A DNA stretch of 11,149 bases. Source: Candidatus Woesearchaeota archaeon (GTDB taxonomy: Archaea; Nanobdellota; Nanobdellia; SCGC-AAA011-G17; UBA489). Below the pieces are notes generated by a model. It did no database searches and was not told the DNA's origin. It saw nothing but the letters and a program-made list of their open reading frames with translations. Below, in pieces: positions 1 to 6,381 of this stretch (its first letter is position 1; each line of letters starts with the position of its first letter). Made by a program: the position numbers and the translations under genes. Where the stretch lies: the NCBI GenBank assembly GCA_016177265.1, contig JACOVP010000024.1, positions 1-11,149 on the forward strand. Reading direction: 5' to 3'.

Positions 1-182
1 TTTATTTTTTCAATTATTTTCTCGATTATTTTTTCAGCTTTCAGCCTCTTTTCTTCTAATTCTTTTTCTGTAAGATTAGAGCCTATATACCTTCGAATTT
101 TTTCAACTCTATTATTCTCTCGATAAGAATGCACTAAGTAATACTTAACATTTTTACCAGCCTTTCTTTTCTCAAGATACAT
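1..182 (-). CDS. Partial gene, Fic-family-like N-terminal region
   Basis: An open frame reads leftward from an ATG at 182-180 and is cut by the window edge after 60 codons. The product begins MYLEKRKAGKNVKYYLVHSY and continues with a YRENNRVEKIRRYIG stretch and then a Lys/Glu-rich helix. From memory, this opening (EKRK.GK..YYLVHSYRE, then a K.R.YIG/LG strand) is the usual N-terminus of Fic-domain proteins in Woesearchaeota and Pacearchaeota, which AMPylate or otherwise modify target proteins. A similar beta-rich module also begins some IS1634-type transposases. The catalytic Fic motif would lie outside the window, so the family call is inference. A TATA box at 204-211 sits about 22 bases upstream, which supports this start and a leaderless transcript. 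I am confident that it is coding and only moderately so about the family. Confidence 0.72.
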   Translation of the reverse strand, partial: MYLEKRKAGKNVKYYLVHSYRENNRVEKIRRYIGSNLTEKELEEKRLKAEKIIEKIIEKI

Positions 183-203
183 ACTATTATTAAGGTGCCC
201 ACG

Positions 204-214
204 TATATAAATAT
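204..214 (-). promoter_or_regulatory. TATA box of the leftward Fic-like gene
   Basis: Read on the minus strand the sequence is ATATTTATATA. Its 3' edge lies 21 bases before the ATG at 182, so transcription would start at or next to the start codon, as expected for a leaderless archaeal mRNA. Confidence 0.6.
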
Positions 215-274
215 TGTCTTTTTGTGGTCACCTATTAACTATTAAGCTATATCACTTCCCATCCAAACCTCTTC

Positions 275-283
275 TTTTTAAAA
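275..283 (+). promoter_or_regulatory. TATA-like box upstream of the truD remnant
   Basis: TTTTTAAAA preceded by CCAAACC (263-269), which resembles the CCAAACC that precedes the ftsY TATA box at 1292. It lies 20 bases before the ATG at 304, the same geometry as other leaderless promoters in the window. The gene it serves now appears broken. Confidence 0.45.
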
Positions 284-303
284 CATTATTTCTTCTTATT
301 TTC

Positions 304-437
304 ATGCAGATTAAAACTGTGTCTGAAGACTTTGTCGTTCGAGAAGTGGCTACTTTACCTCTTGGCAAGGGGAAGTATGACTACTCTCTGTGCAGAAAGG
401 AGCGTATGCGACTATGGTTGTGAAACAACTGTTTTCT
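304..437 (+). pseudogene. truD: truD N-terminal remnant, frameshifted and truncated
   Basis: From ATG 304 the frame encodes MQIKTVSEDFVVREV, then LPLGKGKYDYSLCRKERM, and stops at 423. This matches the N-terminus of archaeal TruD tRNA pseudouridine synthases (uridine-13 modification), whose pattern is roughly IK..PEDF.V.E, G.G.Y.Y and a following Lys-rich strand. The in-frame tail RLWL does not fit the family. Switching frame at about 406-411 gives ATMVVKQLFS (408-437), which resembles the next TruD segment (TT..VVKQLA), before a TGA at 438-440. The remaining several hundred codons, including the catalytic Asp region, are absent; the oppositely oriented lipoprotein gene ends at 443. The reading is therefore a pseudogene with one indel and a large 3' deletion or replacement. 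A short functional peptide is possible but unlikely. The family call rests on about 45 residues. Confidence 0.62.
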
Positions 438-442
438 TGATT

Positions 443-1231
443 TTATTTAGACAATACTCTTGTAACAACAGCTTTTGTTTGAGATATACACTGTTGATAG
501 CTCTGTTCAGCTTCATTTTTATCTGATATTTCCATTCTACTCATACAAGAAACTCCAATTAAATAAGATTCATCAAGAACTATGAAAGTGTGATGCCAAT
601 ATCTATTTTCTTCAAAACCTTTTACAAATTCCCTGACATATTTTGCATTTTTTCCTATTTCCGGAATTTCTTCTATAGCGATTATTTCTTTATAATCTTT
701 TGCTAGTTGATAATATTTTGAAATAGCATCGTAAATACTTAAAACCTCTTTGTTTTGTTTAGTTTTGTAAACTTCTGCAATGTACGTGTATTGTGGATTT
801 GTTAGACCACCTTTAAAGTATGCAAGTTTTTCAGAAGGACCATTATGCACGGCAACGACTCCATAGTGTTCTTCGACCAAGGAAGCATCATTAAATTTAT
901 AGTTGGAAGGAATGATATGGGATTGTAGAAATTGCCCATTTAGATTTATCATCCTAAATTCTAACAGATTAAAATAATTTTCTGGAAAATCTCCTTTGCT
1001 TAGAAGATTTCTTGTAAACTTGTCTTCTGGGCAGAGATAGAATTCGCAATTATTGTCCTCATTTCTTGTAACTGTTGTCTTGCCATCTGGACAAATTAGT
1101 AGAGCATCATAAGTGTTTAAAGTGCTACAATCACTCTTTTTCGTGTCGACTACTTGTTCTTTAGTGATTGTGCAAGCAGATAAAAACAGTATAATAAATA
1201 ATAACAGAACATATGAATTTTTTTCCATCAT
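443..1231 (-). CDS. Predicted lipoprotein of unknown function
   Basis: 262 residues with a hydrophobic N-terminal signal (about residues 6-19) ending in a lipobox, LSAC, with Cys20 as the likely lipidated residue. The mature protein should be anchored outside the membrane. Residues 35-67 contain four cysteines in a small module with CPDGKTTVTR and NNCEFYLCPE. I have seen similar CPDG...NNCEF..CP segments in exported proteins of nanosized archaea, probably a small disulfide-bonded unit. The rest is a mixed alpha/beta domain with YWHHTFIVLD and CMSRMEI strands that I cannot place in a family. The gene starts with two ATG codons in tandem (1231 and 1228). It is divergent from ftsY across 90 bases. 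Its 3' end lies against the broken truD remnant, so its insertion or a rearrangement may have removed the rest of truD. Confidence 0.85.
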   Translation of the reverse strand: MMEKNSYVLLLFIILFLSACTITKEQVVDTKKSDCSTLNTYDALLICPDGKTTVTRNEDNNCEFYLCPEDKFTRNLLSKGDFPENYFNLLEFRMINLNGQFLQSHIIPSNYKFNDASLVEEHYGVVAVHNGPSEKLAYFKGGLTNPQYTYIAEVYKTKQNKEVLSIYDAISKYYQLAKDYKEIIAIEEIPEIGKNAKYVREFVKGFEENRYWHHTFIVLDESYLIGVSCMSRMEISDKNEAEQSYQQCISQTKAVVTRVLSK

Positions 1232-1244
1232 TGTTACTTTTTTT

Positions 1245-1265
1245 CTATATATGTTCTATTTAATC
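1245..1265 (-). promoter_or_regulatory. Probable TATA region of the leftward lipoprotein gene
   Basis: The minus strand shows two candidate boxes, GATTAAATAG (1265-1256) and ATATATAG (1252-1245). The first is about 25 bases before the ATG at 1231 and fits leaderless spacing better. The second would place the transcript start inside the first codons. Confidence 0.4.
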
Positions 1266-1291
1266 TTTTCTATTGAGTCTCTCTCCAAACC

Positions 1292-1299
1292 TTTAAATA
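1292..1299 (+). promoter_or_regulatory. ftsY promoter (BRE plus TATA box)
   Basis: TTTAAATA is preceded by CCAAACC (1285-1291), a plausible TFB recognition element. The box ends 22 bases before the ftsY ATG at 1322, which implies a leaderless message. Confidence 0.65.
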
Positions 1300-1321
1300 C
1301 CATTTTCAGCCCTTTTAGACC

Positions 1322-2617
1322 ATGTTTAAGTTCCTTAAGGACAAACTGAAATCAGCCTTAGCCAAGATTACCAAGAAGGTTGAAGAGGAAGCTCCAGAAG
1401 AAGTCATAGAACAAGTAGTGGAGCAGCCGGTAGAAGAAATTAAGGAAGTTCCCAAGCCTAAAAAAGAAAAACCTGCTAAGAAACCTAAGAAGGAACCTCA
1501 ACCAAAAAAGGAGAAGAAAGAAAAGACTTCAGTAGAGAAAATTAAAGAGGAAGTAAACATAGATGAACCAGTAGCAGAACCTCAACCAGAAGAACAGCCT
1601 GCAGAGAAGAAAGGATTTTTTTCACGGTTTTTCAAGAAGAAAGAGGAAGTAGCAGAAGAGATAACAGTTAAAGAAAAGCAAGAAGAAATAGAAAAACCTG
1701 AAGCAGTACCAGTTCCAGAAGAGGTTGTTGAGGAGAAGAAAGGGTTCTTTGGCAAGCTGAAAGAGAAAATAGTTACGAAGAAAATAACCAGCGAGAAGTT
1801 TGAGGAATTGTTTTGGGAATTGGAGGTTATTTTACTGGAGAACAATGTGGCAGTTGCTGTGATTGACAGGATTAAAACGGAGTTAAAACAAAGATTAGTA
1901 GATAAACCGTTACAGCGCGGACAGATTTTACAAATTATTCAAAGATCTCTGAAGGAAAGCATAGAAAAAGTACTTGCTGTTCCAACGATTGATGTTATTA
2001 AAACCATTAAGGAAAAACAAGAAAAACCATATGTGGTAGTTTTTGTTGGCGTCAATGGCTCTGGAAAAACAACAACCATAGCCAAATTTGCGAACTTATG
2101 CCTTGAAAATAAATTATCTGTTGTGTTAGGAGCAGGCGATTCCTTTAGAAAAGGGGCGATAGAACAACTAGAAGAATGGGGGAGGCGTTTAGGAGTCAAA
2201 GTTATAAAACAGCAGTATGACTCTGATAGTGCTGCTATTTGCTGGGACACGGTCAATTTTGCGAAACGGAATGAACTTGATGTTGTACTCTTAGATACAG
2301 CTGGGAGACAACATAGTAATATTAATCTCATGAGAGAGATGGAGAAGATTGTTCGAGTTGTTAAACCAGATTTAAAAATATTTATAGGCGAAAGTATAAC
2401 TGGAAATGATGTTTTAACCCAAGCAGATGAATTTAATAAGACTATTGGTATTGATGGAATTATTTTAACAAAAGCAGATGTCGATGACAAAGGTGGAGCT
2501 ATGATTTCTGTTTCTTATGTCACGGGAAAACCTATTCTCTACTTAGGTGTCGGGCAAAATCTTGAAGACTTAGAAGTGTTTGATCCTGCAAAAGTCTTGA
2601 AGACGTTGGGCTTGTAA
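1322..2617 (+). CDS. ftsY: Signal recognition particle receptor FtsY
   Basis: 431 residues. FtsY is the membrane-associated GTPase that docks SRP-ribosome complexes at the translocon. Residues 1-140 form a charged Lys/Glu/Pro-rich extension, much longer than in many archaeal FtsY proteins. Residues 155-220 are the helical N domain. The G domain shows GVNGSGKTT (243-251), DSFRKGA (273-279), DTAGR (325-329), TKAD (383-386) and DDKGG (388-392), and ends with YLGVGQNLEDLEVFDP. No M domain follows, which separates it from SRP54. DSFRKGA replaces the more usual DTFRAAA. Three Phe/Lys-rich amphipathic stretches (1-16, 97-107, 139-150) are candidate membrane-binding helices. The ATG follows a TATA box at leaderless spacing, and the metalloprotease gene begins on the base after its stop, so the two are probably co-transcribed. 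The identification is secure. Confidence 0.97.
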   Translation: MFKFLKDKLKSALAKITKKVEEEAPEEVIEQVVEQPVEEIKEVPKPKKEKPAKKPKKEPQPKKEKKEKTSVEKIKEEVNIDEPVAEPQPEEQPAEKKGFFSRFFKKKEEVAEEITVKEKQEEIEKPEAVPVPEEVVEEKKGFFGKLKEKIVTKKITSEKFEELFWELEVILLENNVAVAVIDRIKTELKQRLVDKPLQRGQILQIIQRSLKESIEKVLAVPTIDVIKTIKEKQEKPYVVVFVGVNGSGKTTTIAKFANLCLENKLSVVLGAGDSFRKGAIEQLEEWGRRLGVKVIKQQYDSDSAAICWDTVNFAKRNELDVVLLDTAGRQHSNINLMREMEKIVRVVKPDLKIFIGESITGNDVLTQADEFNKTIGIDGIILTKADVDDKGGAMISVSYVTGKPILYLGVGQNLEDLEVFDPAKVLKTLGL

Positions 2618-3193
2618 ATGAAATTTTCATCTCTAGAACTGTTTGAACTGGGAAAAGCATGGGTTGCGCTTTCGCTGGCTTTTGCTATACTCTATACGGG
2701 TGGAGCTCTTTTTTCACCAACGTTCATGAAGCTTTTTGTGATTTCCGCTGTTGTTGTAGGCAGCGGTTTTTTGCTGCATGAGCTAGCACATAAATTTCTC
2801 GCGCAACGCTATGGCTGCTGGGCAGAATTTCGGGCAGACACGAAAATGTTGCTGTTTATGATTGCGGTTAGTTTCTTTGGCTTTATTTTTGCTGCCCCTG
2901 GCGGCGTCTTCCTTCACGGTACTCTGACTCGAGACAAATACGGCAAAATATCCTTAGTTGGACCGCTGATGAACATTTTCTTGAGCATTTTCTTTTTTAT
3001 TTTATTTTTTCTTGATATTTCTTACTCGCTCGTTTCTTTTGGCTTTCGCATCAATGCCTGGCTTGCTTTGTTTAATTTACTTCCCTTCTGGCAACTAGAT
3101 GGCTTAAAGGTGCTGCAATGGCATAAGGGTGTCTATAGCGCTGCTCTTGGCGGATCATTACTTCTTCTCTTCCTTAGCATGTTCACTCCTTAG
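2618..3193 (+). CDS. Site-2-type (M50) integral membrane metalloprotease
   Basis: 191 residues, highly hydrophobic, with about five to six membrane segments. HELAH (54-58) is the zinc-binding HExxH motif. NLLPFWQLDG (153-162) matches the S2P/M50 pattern in which an Asp provides the third zinc ligand. GPLMN at 115-119 fits the conserved G.x.x.N of this family. Members cut transmembrane helices of anchored proteins; the substrate here is unknown. It is a compact form without a PDZ domain. The ATG begins immediately after the ftsY TAA, with no space for its own leader, so it is most likely read from the ftsY message by coupling or re-initiation. A role in clearing membrane-inserted or signal-peptide remnants next to the SRP machinery is only inference. 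Confidence 0.88.
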   Translation: MKFSSLELFELGKAWVALSLAFAILYTGGALFSPTFMKLFVISAVVVGSGFLLHELAHKFLAQRYGCWAEFRADTKMLLFMIAVSFFGFIFAAPGGVFLHGTLTRDKYGKISLVGPLMNIFLSIFFFILFFLDISYSLVSFGFRINAWLALFNLLPFWQLDGLKVLQWHKGVYSAALGGSLLLLFLSMFTP

Positions 3194-3204
3194 CTCCACA
3201 TTCC

Positions 3205-3226
3205 TACCATGTCGTGGTGCATTTTT
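3205..3226 (+). terminator. Possible weak terminator after ftsY-protease unit
   Basis: A four-base stem ACCA/TGGT (3206-3209 with 3215-3218, plus a T-G pair outside) encloses a five-base loop and is followed by a run of five T at 3222-3226. Archaeal terminators are mainly T-runs, so the T-tract matters more than the small hairpin. Confidence 0.3.
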
Positions 3227-3235
3227 CTAGAAAAC

Positions 3236-3243
3236 TATATATA
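3236..3243 (+). promoter_or_regulatory. TATA box of the DsbA-like lipoprotein gene
   Basis: TATATATA ends 22 bases before the ATG at 3266, the spacing of a leaderless archaeal promoter. Confidence 0.6.
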
Positions 3244-3265
3244 GGAAGTCTGTTACATTTCACGA

Positions 3266-4669
3266 ATGGTAAAAAGAGTTTTTCCCTTCCTTTTCTTTGC
3301 AGTTTTTTTAGGTGCTCTTCTCAGCGGATGTAGTCCAACATTTTGCAGCACTCCTTACATTTTATCAGGAGGAGATTGTTGCCTGGACAAAAACCAAGAT
3401 ACACTTTGCGATGCTGAACAAGACTTACCCAAAGTGGAACAACAAGAGTATGTTCCCATTCCTGTTTCTCAAGAACAACAAATATCATCGCGACCATCAT
3501 TGCTCACGACAGAGGAGGGCATCCTTTTGACTATCGATCCTGATGATGACCCTTTCCAAGGTAAGGAAGATGCGAATGTTTACCTTATTGAGTTTGGTGA
3601 TTATGTTGATAGTGGCTCACAGCGATTCCATCAGGAAGTGCTTCCGAAACTTCTTGAGACGTATGGCAGTAAACTTACATATGTCTTTCGGAATTTTCCT
3701 GAAACTAACAATGAGAATGCACAGCTAGCTGCAGAAGCAAGTGAATGTGCTGATGAGCAGGGGAAGTTTTGGGCTTACCATGACTTTCTTTTCACCAGGA
3801 GCCATCGTCTCACTCTCTCTTCTCTGCGCCAGTTGGCGGCCGAGGCTGGACTGAATGTGGATGCATTTGAAGCTTGCTTTTTTTCCCATCGCTATACAAC
3901 AGAGGTGCTTAAGGACAAGGATGATGGTTTGGCCTATGGTGTTTCTTATACTCCCACCTTTTTCCTCAACAACCAAAAAATAATAGGCTTCAAGGCCTTA
4001 GACCAGTTTGATGCCCTTCTTCAGGACTTGTTTTATGAAGACTTTCGGGCTGAACAAGGCGTCACCATTACCGCTCGCTCTACTGGATTGGCGTATGCTA
4101 TCCTTGCTGGACCTGCTGCTTTAGAACCCAGTCTGGAACAGAGTCCTTATTCTAATCGCCTGGCATTGGTTGATGCTGTTTTTTCTGTTTCCGCACAGGA
4201 CAAAACTGCTGGTGATTCTGGAATGTCTCGTGATACTGCCTCCTTAGCTGTCACTTATTCTCCTAGACGAGGCGGAGGATTAACTGGGAAAGAGGTGTAT
4301 ACTCTAGAACTTACACAACTCCTCACTGAAGGTGTGAGCCATAGCTATTTTGGTGGTGTAGGGATAGAGGTTCCTGTTCATGGCAATACTGGGATAGGTA
4401 CTCGCTATCTCCCTCGTTCAGAAGCATATCTTACTTTGTGGGGGCTGGCAGATATCAAAAAAAATGGAGAGCCTTTTGTTCAAGATGCCTTTCTTCAGTT
4501 TCTGATAACCAGAGGCATTCGTGACGAGAATAATAACTTACTTTCTAAGCAAGAAGAGGATGATATAGAAGCATATCTCCTGGTTTCAGCTCGTGACAAC
4601 CAGCAACTTCCCTTTGCAGACGGTTTTCTCTATCTTTTCTGGCCTGAGGTTAACCTTCGGCAACTTTAG
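3266..4669 (+). CDS. Lipoprotein with DsbA-like domain lacking CxxC
   Basis: 467 residues. A signal segment ends in the lipobox LLSGC (Cys22). Residues 22-53 are a cysteine-rich strip with GGDCCLDKNQDTLCD and an EF-hand-like spacing of Asp/Asn. Residues 88-255 match the DsbA/thioredoxin_4 fold: a NVYLIEFGDY strand, RFHQEVLPKL, VFRNFP, a helical insert with EASECADEQGKFWAYHDFLF, and the cis-proline strand SYTPTFFLNNQKI (227-239). Where DsbA relatives have F.DF.CPYC, this protein has FGDYVDSGS (110-118), so both catalytic cysteines are replaced by Asp115 and Ser118. It therefore cannot act as a thiol oxidase in the usual way. Residues 262-467 form a further predicted-extracellular domain with no family I recognise, rich in Gly and beta strands. 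The protein is likely anchored to the outer face of the membrane as a binding or scaffold protein. It has its own leaderless-type promoter. Confidence 0.85.
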   Translation: MVKRVFPFLFFAVFLGALLSGCSPTFCSTPYILSGGDCCLDKNQDTLCDAEQDLPKVEQQEYVPIPVSQEQQISSRPSLLTTEEGILLTIDPDDDPFQGKEDANVYLIEFGDYVDSGSQRFHQEVLPKLLETYGSKLTYVFRNFPETNNENAQLAAEASECADEQGKFWAYHDFLFTRSHRLTLSSLRQLAAEAGLNVDAFEACFFSHRYTTEVLKDKDDGLAYGVSYTPTFFLNNQKIIGFKALDQFDALLQDLFYEDFRAEQGVTITARSTGLAYAILAGPAALEPSLEQSPYSNRLALVDAVFSVSAQDKTAGDSGMSRDTASLAVTYSPRRGGGLTGKEVYTLELTQLLTEGVSHSYFGGVGIEVPVHGNTGIGTRYLPRSEAYLTLWGLADIKKNGEPFVQDAFLQFLITRGIRDENNNLLSKQEEDDIEAYLLVSARDNQQLPFADGFLYLFWPEVNLRQL

Positions 4670-4680
4670 GCTTACAACAA

Positions 4681-4690
4681 TATTTATAAA
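4681..4690 (+). promoter_or_regulatory. TATA box deciding the start at 4714
   Basis: TATTTATAAA begins only 11 bases after the previous stop codon and ends 23 bases before the ATG at 4714. This spacing favours ATG 4714 over the in-frame TTG at 4711. Confidence 0.6.
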
Positions 4691-4713
4691 CTCGCTTTCC
4701 TCTGCTTTTTTTG

Positions 4714-5745
4714 ATGGCACCAACCAAAAGAGGAAAGACTTCACGTCATCTTGAAACTTACCGTCCTGTTTCACATCCTCGTGCTCCACCACATCACCCC
4801 TCTCTTGATGTTCATTCCCATCGCACTCACCATCTCCTCTACTTGATTACCTTTTTGCTCATTGTCCTCATCCTGATTGTTTTCTTCAGCTTTCCCCTAG
4901 TGTATACGCCTTCTCGTGATGAACAACCTCTGCCGTCCTCTTCTTTGTCCATAGATGCTGTGTCTTGCCAATGGAAGGATACTCAGTATGAACTCTGCGA
5001 AACTGTTTCTTGGAGCGGCAATGGTTTTTTTGCTAAGGGATATATTCCTGGAGGAGCATCTTTAGAACAAAGTCCTTCTCAGACAGATAGTCCTTTCACT
5101 TACTGTCAATTGGTGGGTGTGGAAGAGGGGTATAGAGTTGCTCGCGCCTTGCTCTATAGCAATGAAGGTTTAGTAAAGGATATTGGGCAGGGTGTTGCGT
5201 GCGTTGGTAAACCATCTCAAGAGTTGCAGCTCCAACGACCTGGCTCTCGTTTTACTTCTTTTTCTACTACCACTGCTTTTCGGGTAAGTCCACATGTGCC
5301 TTCTTATCCTCGTGGTAATGGTATCTTTACGAAAACATTTCCTGGGAAAATTCGCTCCTGTACTTTTACTGGTTCATGGATTACGGATAATGACCAGTTC
5401 AATCAACGAGGTAGCTGCCATGGTGCGAAGGGTACTTTTACAGGCTATGCGGATGCGACACAGCAGTACGTCATAAATAATCCTGACTTATTTCAATGGA
5501 ATGGATTGAGCCAGGGTGCATTAAATCCGTCTGAGCAGCGATATGAAGGATATAGCTTCTGGATGGAGACGTGCAATGCTGAGTACTATCGACCAGGTCA
5601 TGTTCCGAAATATGGGGCGACGGGGACTCTTGATGGTTTTGGTACCAATATTCTTGCTTTTGTGTGGAACTACTTTGATGAATATGCGCGGCCAGCAGTT
5701 GATTTTTCCTTTGTGCTAGATTGCCAGATACAGCCATCATCTTAA
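4714..5745 (+). CDS. Single-pass membrane protein with cysteine-rich exterior
   Basis: 343 residues, no family recognised. Residues 1-40 are basic and unusually histidine-rich (His at 12, 21, 27, 28, 34, 36, 39 and 40) and should be cytoplasmic. Residues 41-64 form one strongly hydrophobic membrane segment. The remaining 280 or so residues should lie outside the cell and contain eight cysteines (about 85, 95, 131, 163, 216, 235, 287, 337), an even number suited to four disulfides. The region is rich in Gly, Ser, Tyr and Trp and reads as beta structure. The ATG at 4714 is chosen over the TTG one codon earlier because of promoter spacing. It follows the DsbA-like lipoprotein by 44 bases but has its own TATA box. 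The His-rich tail could bind metal, but no ordered site is visible. Confidence 0.8.
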   Translation: MAPTKRGKTSRHLETYRPVSHPRAPPHHPSLDVHSHRTHHLLYLITFLLIVLILIVFFSFPLVYTPSRDEQPLPSSSLSIDAVSCQWKDTQYELCETVSWSGNGFFAKGYIPGGASLEQSPSQTDSPFTYCQLVGVEEGYRVARALLYSNEGLVKDIGQGVACVGKPSQELQLQRPGSRFTSFSTTTAFRVSPHVPSYPRGNGIFTKTFPGKIRSCTFTGSWITDNDQFNQRGSCHGAKGTFTGYADATQQYVINNPDLFQWNGLSQGALNPSEQRYEGYSFWMETCNAEYYRPGHVPKYGATGTLDGFGTNILAFVWNYFDEYARPAVDFSFVLDCQIQPSS

Positions 5746-5753
5746 TAACAACA

Positions 5754-5760
5754 TTTATAA
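5754..5760 (+). promoter_or_regulatory. TATA box of the dockerin-like/pilin-like pair
   Basis: TTTATAA lies 45 bases before the next ATG, so the transcript should start near 5783 and carry a leader of about 20 bases. This differs from the leaderless promoters nearby. Confidence 0.5.
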
Positions 5761-5795
5761 GGGAGCTCAACCAAAAAGGAACTAGCAGATTATAA

Positions 5796-5801
5796 AGAGG
5801 T
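5796..5801 (+). promoter_or_regulatory. Ribosome-binding site of the EF-hand exported protein
   Basis: AGAGGT ends four bases before the ATG at 5806. It matches the predicted leader, so this gene appears to use Shine-Dalgarno initiation. Confidence 0.5.
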
Positions 5802-5805
5802 TACT

Positions 5806-6381
5806 ATGCGCACTAATATTGTTTTAATGCTGGCTTTTTTGATTTTTCTAGTTGGTTTTTTTTCTTCGCAAATGTCTCTCACTGGTTTTAGTTTTACACC
5901 GCTTAGCGAGGAAGAACTTAGTACTTTGGGTGGGCTAACTATAGGTGGTTGCCGTGACGTTGCTCGTATTTCTGCTTATAATGATCGATCTGATCTTTTT
6001 CCCAAAGTAGCAGATTCCCGTCCAGAATCTGTCTTGTCTACTCTTCAGTACCAACGCCGTTCTTATCTACAGTATGATCTGAATGAGGATGGTCGAGTAA
6101 CTATTCAGGACGTTAACCTTTGCTATGATTCGGTTCGCGCTACTGGTATCTTTAGTCGTTCACCGAGTGCCCTCCACTATGGTGCAACTTTTGCTCCAGA
6201 ATGCTCACTTGGAAGAAGGACGTGTCGTAATAATCAATTACATGAATGCGCACTAGATTCTTATGGTGTACCTTCGTGGGCAAAAGTCGCAGAGGCTGGT
6301 ACAGGACAAAGGTGTCGAGGAAATAGGTTTATTGATCTCTTTGTCTCTAAAGGAACTAGACCATTGATTTCTCCGCCATGA
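5806..6381 (+). CDS. Exported protein with dockerin-like EF-hand loop
   Basis: 191 residues, exported or membrane-anchored by a hydrophobic N-terminus (residues 4-20). Residues 91-102 read DLNEDGRVTIQD, a near-perfect calcium loop (Asp1, Asn3, Asp5, Gly6, Val8, Asp12) of the dockerin/EF-hand type. Only one loop is seen, whereas true dockerin type I modules have two, so cohesin binding should not be assumed. The C-terminal part holds four cysteines (133, 140, 148, 170) in a CSLGRRTCRNNQLHECA pattern that resembles small cysteine-knotted units in exported archaeal proteins. Its stop codon overlaps the start of the class III signal peptide gene by four bases (ATGA), so the two are translationally coupled and probably work in the same place, the cell surface. 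The specific function is unknown. Confidence 0.82.
   Translation: MRTNIVLMLAFLIFLVGFFSSQMSLTGFSFTPLSEEELSTLGGLTIGGCRDVARISAYNDRSDLFPKVADSRPESVLSTLQYQRRSYLQYDLNEDGRVTIQDVNLCYDSVRATGIFSRSPSALHYGATFAPECSLGRRTCRNNQLHECALDSYGVPSWAKVAEAGTGQRCRGNRFIDLFVSKGTRPLISPP

Noticed and set aside
214..303. Upstream extension of the truD remnant to a TTG at 214
   Set aside because: The added residues do not resemble TruD, while the ATG at 304 starts exactly at the family N-terminus and at promoter spacing.
1380..1780. GAAGAA/AAGAAA-rich stretch as a DNA repeat
   Set aside because: It is explained by Lys/Glu codons of the FtsY extension; no regular repeat unit was found.
1939..2490. A 183-codon open frame on the minus strand
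   Set aside because: It is antisense to the conserved ftsY GTPase domain, has no promoter or ribosome-binding site, and its product is Ser/Leu-rich as expected from reverse reading of a real gene.
4711..4713. TTG as start of the His-rich membrane protein
   Set aside because: An ATG follows in the next codon and fits the TATA spacing.
4586..4792. A 68-codon open frame on the minus strand
   Set aside because: It spans the end of one real gene and the promoter and start of the next, and it has no coding signature.
5471..5770. A 99-codon open frame on the minus strand
   Set aside because: It is antisense to the cysteine-rich membrane protein and the next promoter, with no motif or start signal.
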